In this document: positions 6,439-13,246 of the stretch, one piece after another
How the letters are laid out: every line of letters begins with the position of its first letter
Numbering within the stretch: position 1 is the first letter of the stretch
DNA from: Sulfurimonas sp.
GTDB lineage: Bacteria; Campylobacterota; Campylobacteria; Campylobacterales; Sulfurimonadaceae
Assembly: GCA_027066935.1 (NCBI GenBank)
Contig: JAMOMX010000150.1
Location: 1-13,908 of the forward strand
Reading direction: 5' to 3'
DNA: 13,908 nt
Notes under the pieces: generated by a model
What the model was told of the DNA's origin: nothing
What the model saw: the letters and a program-made list of their open reading frames with translations, nothing else
Database searches by the model: none
Position numbers and translations under genes: made by a program

Positions 6439-6954
6439 CTATGCTACCTCTTTCATACCTACATATAAACAATTATTTATCTGTTTATTTTTAAAATTTC
6501 TGTTATTGTATCTTTTATACATCACACTTTGTGTCACAAGTTTTTCTTTTATATACCCCGTACCTTGATTCATAACTGTTGTTGATTTTAAATCATCTCC
6601 AGTATATTTACTCTCATCTACTGTAACTTCAAATTTAAACTCTTCTAAATCCTCTTCTTTATTATCTATTGCTGCGCTCATGCTACTAAAAGTAGCATTT
6701 GTGCTACCTTTAAAAATAGTAACACTTCCAGAGACCACTAAAATTAAAATATCATCTCCCACACCTCTAGTTGTTATAGATGCAATCATGCCAGTCATGA
6801 AGCCAAAAAAATCAGCTATATTAACATCGTTTTGTCCATCAAACAGAGCATCGCCGCCATCTGGAAGTGCTCTTCTAACGGCCTCCTCTAACGCTTGAGC
6901 GAAAGCTGTATTTGTATCTACTTTGTTTACATATGGTTTTAGTTCATTTGCCAT
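6439..6954 (-). CDS. Uncharacterised 171-aa protein of the accessory cassette
   Basis: I do not recognise this family. There is no signal peptide. The N-terminus MANELKPYVNKVDTNTAFAQALEEAVRRALP is helical. A Gly/Val-rich stretch (about residues 48-85: FFGFMTGMIASITTRGVGDDILILVVSGSV) could form a hydrophobic hairpin. An acidic segment DNKEEDLEEF is followed by a beta-rich part, and the end is strongly basic (YKRYNNRNFKNK). The gene lies 3 bases after the ankyrin gene, with AGGG before its start, and its stop touches the LprI-like gene start, so it is co-transcribed with both. The acidic-then-basic change of character near residue 140 could mark a frameshifted tail, but I see no better frame. 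Confidence 0.65.
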   Translation of the reverse strand: MANELKPYVNKVDTNTAFAQALEEAVRRALPDGGDALFDGQNDVNIADFFGFMTGMIASITTRGVGDDILILVVSGSVTIFKGSTNATFSSMSAAIDNKEEDLEEFKFEVTVDESKYTGDDLKSTTVMNQGTGYIKEKLVTQSVMYKRYNNRNFKNKQINNCLYVGMKEVA

Positions 6955-6957
6955 TAT

Positions 6958-8169
6958 TTACCCTTTTAATATTGTATTTATTGGAACTTTTTTCATATTG
7001 TTTAGCTCATCATTTGTTTTTGCACCATATTGTTTTAATAAATCTACCATTTTTTGATAATATGGATATTTAATTTTTTGACCTCTATGTCTTTTATTAT
7101 CGTTATCAATTTTGTCATAAAAAAGGCTATTTAAAATTGGTTTATGACCTTCTTTTTTAAAATTTGGATTCAAACCTTTTACTAATAAAATTTCAGTCAT
7201 TTTATACAAATAACTAGTACTTGTGTAGGTAATAACTAAGTGTTTACCATAGCTAAGCATGCCTATCTTTAAATAATTATCAACCCTCTCAACCAAACTT
7301 AAATCAGCCCCATTATCAAGTAGTATTTGCACTGTCTTAGTAGCATTATTTTCAATTCCATAATGCAGAGGTGTTTTACCAAATATATCTTTTACATTTA
7401 AATTTACATTCTTAGATATCAAATATTTTAAAGTAGTATCATCATTAAAGAAAGATGCATAATGGACAGGTTGTCTATTACCTAACATAATACTTTTACT
7501 GTCAAGTCCTTCATTTATTAGCTCTTGTACTTTATTTGAATCTTTATTTTTTAGAGCATTATATAGAGGAACTAGTGTAGTATTTGTTTCGACCTTATCA
7601 ATTACTACATTCTTATTTTTATGTATCAAGGCTCTGTGTTTAGCATCTTCATTTGGACATCTAGCTTTCTCTAAGAAAAAGTAGATATTTTGACTTGTAT
7701 TTAAAAATCTAGTTTCAGGTTTTTTAACCTCTAGTTTAACAGTTATCTTTCTGTATTTATTTTTTAATGGAACTTCAATTCTATCTAGTGCAACTTTGCT
7801 ACTTTTAGAACCTCCACTCATACTAACTGAAGATAAATTATTACCATTAATATTTATAGTCTTAATCTGCATATCACCGCTAGAGTATGATAATACATAT
7901 TCTCCATCTTCTAAATAATTCTTCTCATCTAATGGTGTCTCAAAATATGCTTTTCCATCAAATAGATTACCATCGCTCCAAAAGCCAAACTTATAACAAC
8001 CATTGTTACTAATATTGTAAGTCTTTGTAATTAAGACACCACTTTGATTAAGATTAATTTCAGTTAAATTTTTTGGAGTATTAAAATTGTAATATTTATA
8101 GAGATTCCAACCAATTCCAACTATTAATGATATACCGAAAATCAATAAAACTTTTTTTGTTTTTGTCAT
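6958..8169 (-). CDS. Membrane-anchored protein with DUF5625-like region and ankyrin repeats
   Basis: 403 aa. One N-terminal membrane segment (residues 7-20, preceded by Lys) probably anchors it with the rest outside the cytoplasm. Residues about 34-170 look like the DUF5625 beta-domain: GVLITKTYNISNNGCYKFGF at the front, then VPLKNKYRKITVKLEVKK and the closing NIYFFLEKARC. The two Cys, 58 and 171, could pair. Residues about 200-385 hold ankyrin repeats; the clearest are NRQPVHYASFFND (231 on) and FGKTPLHYGIENNATKTVQILLDNGADL (263-290), with degenerate repeats to LLKQYGA. AAGGA lies 8 bases before the ATG. DUF5625 proteins and ankyrin proteins recur beside secreted-toxin genes as immunity factors, but no toxin is visible here, so the role remains open. 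Confidence 0.72.
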   Translation of the reverse strand: MTKTKKVLLIFGISLIVGIGWNLYKYYNFNTPKNLTEINLNQSGVLITKTYNISNNGCYKFGFWSDGNLFDGKAYFETPLDEKNYLEDGEYVLSYSSGDMQIKTININGNNLSSVSMSGGSKSSKVALDRIEVPLKNKYRKITVKLEVKKPETRFLNTSQNIYFFLEKARCPNEDAKHRALIHKNKNVVIDKVETNTTLVPLYNALKNKDSNKVQELINEGLDSKSIMLGNRQPVHYASFFNDDTTLKYLISKNVNLNVKDIFGKTPLHYGIENNATKTVQILLDNGADLSLVERVDNYLKIGMLSYGKHLVITYTSTSYLYKMTEILLVKGLNPNFKKEGHKPILNSLFYDKIDNDNKRHRGQKIKYPYYQKMVDLLKQYGAKTNDELNNMKKVPINTILKG

Positions 8170-8180
8170 TTATTATTCCT

Positions 8181-8549
8181 TTATGCCACTTTTTCAATAA
8201 AACTTGAAAAGCTTGATTTTATGTTTTGAAAAACTAGAGAGTACTTTAATTCACCTACACTATCGATACCTGCTAATGCATCTATAACTTTATCATCATT
8301 TCCAAAGCTTAATATATCATCATCTTGTGTAAGATATATTTTTTTTACTAAAATGCTCTTAATGTCTTTTATTATAGCAACAATGGTTATTGCTATAATG
8401 GCACAAAAAAAATCCCCACCAAACTATATTTACATTAAAATTTATACTTTTTATATAAAAGAAAACTATTACCCCAAAGATAAGAAACAGGGTCCCTTTT
8501 ATGACTCTAACATCCTGCTCATACTCATACAATGCCTCTTCGCTATCAT
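8181..8549 (-). pseudogene. Broken small membrane protein, paralogue of the one at 4741-5049
   Basis: The likely start is ATG at 8549. A one-base shift just after it is needed to reach the frame reading SEEALYEYEQDVRVIKGTLF, followed by a hydrophobic segment and KSINFNVNIVWWGFF. At a run of eight T (minus strand, 8405-8412) the frame breaks again. One T fewer would join it to FCAIIAITIVAIIKDIKSILVKKIYLTQDDD and a soluble tail (SFGNDDKVIDALAGIDSVGE and about 25 more residues) ending TAA at 8181-8183. The layout of acidic N-terminus with EE and EYE, two membrane segments and ILVKKI parallels 4741-5049. The stop is 11 bases before the ankyrin gene start. With two frame breaks the gene looks inactive; a homopolymer on/off switch is less likely. 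Confidence 0.55.
8405..8412. repeat. A8/T8 homopolymer at a frame break
   Basis: Eight A on the plus strand. On the coding (minus) strand, loss of one T would restore the frame between the two halves of the broken membrane-protein gene. Homopolymer slippage controls many surface genes in Campylobacterota, though usually at longer tracts. Confidence 0.35.
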
Positions 8550-8559
8550 TTTGCTCTCT

Positions 8560-8661
8560 CTAGAAAATAAAAACTAGTGTTAATTTTTTCTTTGTTGGTT
8601 TCTTTTTATTCTTGACATTAGCATCAAATCCCTGAGATTGAATCTTCACTTTTTCTTTCAT
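8560..8661 (-). CDS. Possible 33-aa Lys-rich small protein or broken gene 5' end
   Basis: ATG at 8661, preceded by AGAGAG about 8 bases upstream, opens a 33-codon frame (MKEKVKIQSQGFDANV then Lys-rich NKKKPTKKK, ending LTLVFIF and TAG). The stop is in the same frame as the start of the next, broken membrane-protein coding segment, so this could be its former N-terminus or an independent small gene at the head of the operon. I recognise no family. Confidence 0.3.
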   Translation of the reverse strand: MKEKVKIQSQGFDANVKNKKKPTKKKLTLVFIF

Positions 8662-8710
8662 TAAATAATCTCTCTTTTATATTTTTTAAATTTTAAACTA
8701 TTTGATACAT

Positions 8711-8896
8711 ATAAGTAAGTTTTTATATTATCTTGTTTTATGATACTTGTAAATGTATTTTGTGTAAAATAATTGCAATAATATTTAATTGTGTATTGTA
8801 GTAGTTGTTTTATATTATAATTACTACTAAATTCGTCTTGAATCTAAACCTTTTAATGTTGTTATCTATGAAGTTGCTTATGCTCTCTTGCTTAAA
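8711..8896. repeat. Decayed relative of the 1060-1329 palindromic element
   Basis: Positions 8830-8899 align with the reverse complement of about 1057-1126 with roughly seven differences and a one-base gap. The other border is suggested only by ATAAGTAAGT at 8711-8720, identical to the first ten bases of the intact element and in the expected opposite orientation. The interior is unrelated AT-rich sequence apart from a small hairpin (TAGTAGT 8799-8805 with ACTACTA 8824-8830). The 8830-8899 match is solid; the outer left border is tentative. With the small ORF at 8560-8661 this accounts for the stretch up to the permease gene. Confidence 0.55.
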
Positions 8897-8920
8897 ACAT
8901 TCATAAAGCAGATTTTGAGT

Positions 8921-8926
8921 ATAATT
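8921..8926 (+). promoter_or_regulatory. Candidate -10 box for the permease-uvrA unit
   Basis: Perfect TATAAT, 20 bases before the ATG at 8947, giving a short leader containing GGGAAAAG and AGG. No convincing -35. It lies 24 bases outside the end of the decayed repeat. Confidence 0.5.
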
Positions 8927-8946
8927 CGGGAAAAGTTTTAGGCTTA

Positions 8947-9687
8947 ATGATGGTAGAACTTATAGTTCTTGGTGTTGGTGTTGGTATATTGTCTGGTTTT
9001 TTTGGTATTGGTGGTGGGACAATTTTGATACCAGCTTTACTAATGTTTGGATATGCAATAAAAGAAGCAATTGGAATCTCAATAGTTCAAATGGTATTTA
9101 GTTCAATATATGGAAGTTATCTAAATAATAAAAAGGGTAACTTAGATATAAAAATGGTTAGCATCATTGGAATCGGAGGATTTATTGGTGCTTTATTTAG
9201 CGGATATGTAGCTGCTTTTTTATCTGATAAAACTTTAGAAATCATTTTTTTACTTTTTGCTAGTTTTGCATTAATTAGATTGTTTTTTAAAACCAATAAA
9301 ACAAAAGATAAACCAAATATAAACTTACTTGTACTTTTTGTTATTGGTTTGTTTTTAGGGATGCTAAGTATGACCATAGGTGTAGGTGGAAGTATTATAT
9401 TGGTACCAATCCTTGTAGGTTTTATGTATATAGATTTAAAAAAGGCTACTTCAGCTGGTTTGTTTTTTGTTGTTTTTTCTTCAGTTTCAGGGATGATATC
9501 ACACACTATAAGTGGCGATGTAAATTTTGAGAGTGGAATTATAATAGGGTTAGCATCATTAGTTGGTGTATATATCGGAATTAATTTAAAAGATAAGATA
9601 GATAGTGTTTTACAAAAAAAATTATTGGTAGGTTTTTACTTACTGATAGTTACATATTTAATATATAGGATTTTTATTAATGTCTAA
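8947..9687 (+). CDS. TSUP-family permease (TauE/SafE type)
   Basis: 246 aa, the usual size for this family of inner-membrane transporters or exporters of sulfite, sulfoacetate and related organosulfur anions. About eight hydrophobic segments are visible. The family's internal duplication shows as two matching loops: GFFGIGGGTILIPALL (17-32) in the first half and SMTIGVGGSIILVPIL (141-156) in the second, each Gly-rich loop followed by a Pro in the helix. A basic cytoplasmic loop (KTNKTKDK, 115-122) separates the halves. Two ATGs in tandem (8947, 8950) could serve as start. The stop overlaps the uvrA start by 8 bases, so the two are coupled, although no functional link is known. The substrate cannot be told from sequence. 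Confidence 0.9.
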   Translation: MMVELIVLGVGVGILSGFFGIGGGTILIPALLMFGYAIKEAIGISIVQMVFSSIYGSYLNNKKGNLDIKMVSIIGIGGFIGALFSGYVAAFLSDKTLEIIFLLFASFALIRLFFKTNKTKDKPNINLLVLFVIGLFLGMLSMTIGVGGSIILVPILVGFMYIDLKKATSAGLFFVVFSSVSGMISHTISGDVNFESGIIIGLASLVGVYIGINLKDKIDSVLQKKLLVGFYLLIVTYLIYRIFINV

Positions 9688-12508
9688 AAAAGATAAGATA
9701 GTTATTACAGGTGCGAGAGAAAATAATTTAAAAAATATAAATTTAACTATTCCAAAAAACGAGCTTATAGTTTTTACAGGACTTAGTGGTAGCGGAAAAT
9801 CTACTTTAGCATTTGATACTCTTTATGCAGAGGGACAAAGAAGATATATGGAATCTTTATCTTCTTACGCAAGACAATTTTTAGATAGAGTAGGAAAACC
9901 TGATGTTGACAAAATAGAAGGACTCACCCCAGCTATTGCCATTGATCAAAAAACAACTTCTAAAAATCCACGCTCAACTGTAGGGACTATCACAGAGATA
10001 TATGATTATTTTAGACTTCTTTATGCTCGTGTTGGAGTTCAGCATTGTCATAAGTGTAAAAAAGTTATCTCCCAAATGTCAGCTTCAGATATCATAGGTG
10101 AAGTTGCAAAATTGCCAGAGGGAGCAAAACTTGTTCTTTTAGCTCCACTTGTTCGTGAGAAAAAAGGCTCATACGCTGATATGCTTGAATCTCTTGTTCA
10201 CAAAGGTTATGTTCGAGCGATGATAGATGGTGTAATGGTTAGACTTGATGATGAGATAGAATTGAGCAAAACTAAAAAACATACTATCAAAGTTGTAATA
10301 GATAGAGTAGTAGTTAAAGAGGAAAACAAAGAGCGTATAGCTGCCGATGTTGAGAAAGCCTTAAAAGAGAGTTATGGTGAGCTAGAGATAGATATACTAA
10401 ATCATAAAGAGTTAGGCTTAAGGGAGCATCAAATTCACTATAGTGAGCATAATGCTTGTTTTGATTGTAAGATAAGCTTTGACCCACTTGAACCACTTTC
10501 TTTCTCGTTTAACTCACCTAAAGGAGCTTGTAATGAGTGTGATGGTCTAGGTCTTCGTTATGCTCTTGATCAAGAAAAAATAATAGATCAAGATTTAAGT
10601 ATAGAAAAAGGTGCTGTAAAAATTGTTTATGGATTTAACAAAGGTTATTATTTTACTTTTTTAAAGGGCTTTTGTAAAGCAAACGATATTAATATAACTG
10701 TGCCTTATTCTGAACTACAAGAACATCAAAAAAAAGCGATTTTACACGGTGGAATAGAAGAAGTGCCTTTTCTTTGGAAAAATCATACAGTTAAAAGGAT
10801 GTGGCCAGGTATAATCAGAATAGCTTATGATATGTTCAAAGATGAAAAAGAGTTAGCTGATTATATGAGTGAAAAAATTTGTAATGTTTGTGAATCTCAT
10901 AGGTTAAAACTTGAATCTTTAGCTGTAAGAGTTGGAGATATGGGCATCTCAAACCTACTTGATATGCCAATTGCAAAAACATATGAATGGTTTGAAAATA
11001 GAGAAAATTTTAAACATTTTAATACGCAAGATACTTTGATAGCTCAACCAATTTTAAATGAGATTAGAGAGAGATTATTTTTTCTTTTTGATGTAGGGCT
11101 TGGATATATAACTTTGGGTCGCGATGCTAGAAGCATTAGTGGTGGTGAAGCTCAAAGGATTCGTATAGCTTCTCAAATAGGTAGTGGGCTTACAGGTGTT
11201 ATGTATGTACTTGATGAGCCTAGTATTGGTCTTCATGAAAGAGATACACTAAAACTGATTCGTACACTTAGAAGTTTACAAGAAAAAGGCAACACCGTAA
11301 TTGTAGTGGAACACGATAAAGAGACTATTGAAAATGCTGATTTTATTGTAGATATTGGTAATGGTGCAGGTAAATTTGGTGGAGAGGTTGTTTTTAGCGG
11401 AACACTTGAAAAGTTAAAAAAAGCTAAAACTTTAACAGCTGATTATCTATATGGTCGAAAGCAAATTAAATATTTTTACAGACGATCTCAAGATAAGTTT
11501 ATAGAGATAAAAAATGTAACTATAAACAATATAAATGATCTTAGTGTAAAAATTCCTTTAAATAATTTTGTATGTATCACTGGTGTTAGTGGAAGTGGCA
11601 AAAGTTCATTGATGCTTCAAACATTGTTACCAACAGCAAGAGAATTGCTAAATCATGCAAGAAAAGTAAACAAAGTAGCTGGTGTTGAGATAACAGGATT
11701 GGAAAATGTTGATAAAGTGATATATCTTGATCAAAGCCCAATTGGTAGGACTCCAAGATCAAATCCTGCAACATATACTGGAGTAATGGATGAGATTAGA
11801 AATCTCTTTACACAAACCAAAGAAGCTCAAATAAGAGGTTATACCGCTTCACGATTTAGTTTTAATGTTAAAGGTGGTAGATGTGAAAAATGTCAAGGTG
11901 AGGGTGAAAACAAGATAGAGATGCATTTTTTACCAGATATCTTAGTTAAATGTGACTCTTGTAATGGAAAAAGATACAATCAACAAACTTTAGAGGTGAT
12001 GTATAAAGGTAAAAATATAGCTGATGTTTTAGCTATGAGTGTAGATGAAGCTTTTGAATTTTTTGCACCAATTCCTAAAATAAACTTGAAAATGAAAACA
12101 CTTGTAGATGTAGGGCTTGGTTATATAACCCTTGGTCAAAATGCTGTAACATTATCAGGTGGAGAGGCTCAAAGGATTAAACTAAGTAAAGAGTTAAGTA
12201 GAAAAGATACAGGTAAAACTCTATATATACTTGATGAGCCAACAACAGGACTTCATTTTGCTGATGTTGATAGACTTACCAATGTATTGCATAAATTTGT
12301 AGAATTAGGCAACTCAATGTTAATTATAGAACATAACCTAGATATGATTAAAAATGCCGACTGGGTTATAGATATGGGTCCAGAGGGTGGAGCTGGTGGC
12401 GGTCTTGTTATTGCAGAGGGTACCCCTGAGGATTTGGCAAAAAACTATAAAAAAACTCTTTCATTTACCGGTGAGTATTTAGAAAAAGAGTTGGCATTAG
12501 TTGATTAA
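9680..12508 (+). CDS. uvrA: Excinuclease ABC subunit A (UvrA)
   Basis: 942 aa, full length. It is the dimeric ATPase that finds bulky DNA lesions and loads UvrB in nucleotide excision repair. Two ABC modules are complete. Walker A: GLSGSGKS (34-41) and GVSGSGKS (635-642). Signature motifs: SGGEAQRI (487-494) and SGGEAQRI (826-833). Walker B: LDEPS (511-515) and LDEPT (851-855), followed by the EH switch histidines (544-545, 884-885). Zinc module 1 uses Cys 260, 263, 284 and 287. Zinc module 2 uses Cys 735, 738, 758 and 761, next to the DNA-contacting region. The ATG overlaps the permease stop as ATGTCTAA. It appears fully functional. Confidence 0.99.
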   Translation: MSKKDKIVITGARENNLKNINLTIPKNELIVFTGLSGSGKSTLAFDTLYAEGQRRYMESLSSYARQFLDRVGKPDVDKIEGLTPAIAIDQKTTSKNPRSTVGTITEIYDYFRLLYARVGVQHCHKCKKVISQMSASDIIGEVAKLPEGAKLVLLAPLVREKKGSYADMLESLVHKGYVRAMIDGVMVRLDDEIELSKTKKHTIKVVIDRVVVKEENKERIAADVEKALKESYGELEIDILNHKELGLREHQIHYSEHNACFDCKISFDPLEPLSFSFNSPKGACNECDGLGLRYALDQEKIIDQDLSIEKGAVKIVYGFNKGYYFTFLKGFCKANDINITVPYSELQEHQKKAILHGGIEEVPFLWKNHTVKRMWPGIIRIAYDMFKDEKELADYMSEKICNVCESHRLKLESLAVRVGDMGISNLLDMPIAKTYEWFENRENFKHFNTQDTLIAQPILNEIRERLFFLFDVGLGYITLGRDARSISGGEAQRIRIASQIGSGLTGVMYVLDEPSIGLHERDTLKLIRTLRSLQEKGNTVIVVEHDKETIENADFIVDIGNGAGKFGGEVVFSGTLEKLKKAKTLTADYLYGRKQIKYFYRRSQDKFIEIKNVTINNINDLSVKIPLNNFVCITGVSGSGKSSLMLQTLLPTARELLNHARKVNKVAGVEITGLENVDKVIYLDQSPIGRTPRSNPATYTGVMDEIRNLFTQTKEAQIRGYTASRFSFNVKGGRCEKCQGEGENKIEMHFLPDILVKCDSCNGKRYNQQTLEVMYKGKNIADVLAMSVDEAFEFFAPIPKINLKMKTLVDVGLGYITLGQNAVTLSGGEAQRIKLSKELSRKDTGKTLYILDEPTTGLHFADVDRLTNVLHKFVELGNSMLIIEHNLDMIKNADWVIDMGPEGGAGGGLVIAEGTPEDLAKNYKKTLSFTGEYLEKELALVD

Positions 12509-12540
12509 AAAAATGAAGATTTTAAACTTATTATATATGA

Positions 12541-12546
12541 TAAAAT
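12541..12546 (+). promoter_or_regulatory. Candidate -10 box immediately before cbiL
   Basis: TAAAAT, within TATATATGATAAAATTC, ends only 7 bases before the cbiL ATG. If used, transcription would start at or next to the ATG, giving a leaderless message. No ribosome-binding site is visible in the gap, which fits. Confidence 0.35.
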
Positions 12547-12553
12547 TCTCTTT

Positions 12554-13234
12554 ATGAATCATAAATTATATATGGTCTCTTTGGGACCCGGAGATGTTGA
12601 GCTGTTAACACTTAAAGCTTTAAATGCTTTTAAAGATTGCAACGCTATATGTGTACCAACCAAAAGTGTAGACAATAGCTTTACAAAATCTATCAGCTTT
12701 ACAATTGTCTCAAAAGCATTAAAATTATTAAATATTAAAAAAGAGATTATCCCTGTATATTCTCCTATGCAATTCAAAGAACAAGACTGGGATAATGAAG
12801 CAAAAATTATTTTAGAGACAACTAAAAAATATAAAAAAGTTTGTTTTGTAACTTTGGGTGATGCTGGAGTTTATTCTAGTATCTATTATCTACTTCATAG
12901 AATTAAAGCAGTAGATAAATTGCTTTATGAAAACAGTGAAGTTATAGCTGGAGTTACATCCTTTAGTGCAGCATCAGCAGAAGCTAAAAAAGCACTTTGC
13001 TTAGGTGATGAACAACTTCTAATCAGACCAATAAATCCAAACAATGATGTTAAAACAACTGAAATCCTAATGCGTCCCAAAATTGGCATGGATACAAAAG
13101 AGTTGGGTAAAGGAGATTTTCATACATTTGAAAACTTATACCTAGAAGATGAAAAAATCACACCATCAAAAATTGCAAAAGTAAAAAAGTATATGACTAT
13201 ATTTATTAATTTTGCACAAAGAGAAAAAGGTTAA
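12554..13234 (+). CDS. cbiL: Precorrin-2 / cobalt-factor II C20-methyltransferase
   Basis: 226 aa, normal for the family. It transfers a methyl from SAM to C20 of the tetrapyrrole early in cobalamin (B12) synthesis. The tetrapyrrole-methylase fold is marked by VSLGPGDVELLTLKA (8-22), the Gly-rich first loop. CFVTLGDAGVYSS (97-109) and the SAM-contacting IAGVTSFSAASA (131-142) follow, with the CbiL/CobI-typical threonine-serine in that loop. Whether the anaerobic (CbiL) or aerobic (CobI) substrate is used is not decided by sequence; an anaerobic-type pathway is usual in Campylobacterota. No ribosome-binding site is seen before the ATG. The gene converges on cbiH, and their stops overlap. It is separated from uvrA by 45 bases. 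Confidence 0.92.
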   Translation: MNHKLYMVSLGPGDVELLTLKALNAFKDCNAICVPTKSVDNSFTKSISFTIVSKALKLLNIKKEIIPVYSPMQFKEQDWDNEAKIILETTKKYKKVCFVTLGDAGVYSSIYYLLHRIKAVDKLLYENSEVIAGVTSFSAASAEAKKALCLGDEQLLIRPINPNNDVKTTEILMRPKIGMDTKELGKGDFHTFENLYLEDEKITPSKIAKVKKYMTIFINFAQREKG

Positions 13235-13246
13235 ACCTCTTTTCTC
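13221..13246. terminator. Possible bidirectional terminator over two overlapping stops
   Basis: A 10-pair stem with one bulged C, GAGAAAAAGG (13221-13230) against CCTCTTTTCTC (13236-13246), around loop TTAAA. It lies in the last codons of both convergent genes. The descending arm is T-rich in either direction, but there are few G-C pairs and no long separate T run, so it would be weak. Confidence 0.4.

Noticed and set aside
6680..6898. 72-codon plus-strand open frame
   Set aside because: Antisense to the 171-aa cassette gene, which has proper start spacing and operon context.
8353..8577. 74-codon plus-strand open frame
   Set aside because: It lies antisense to the broken membrane-protein gene, lacks a ribosome-binding site, and its hydrophobic content follows from the opposite-strand coding.
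9117..9506. 129-codon minus-strand open frame
   Set aside because: Antisense shadow of the permease gene; the permease has clear family motifs.
12559..12777. 72-codon minus-strand open frame
   Set aside because: Antisense to cbiL, which is firmly identified.
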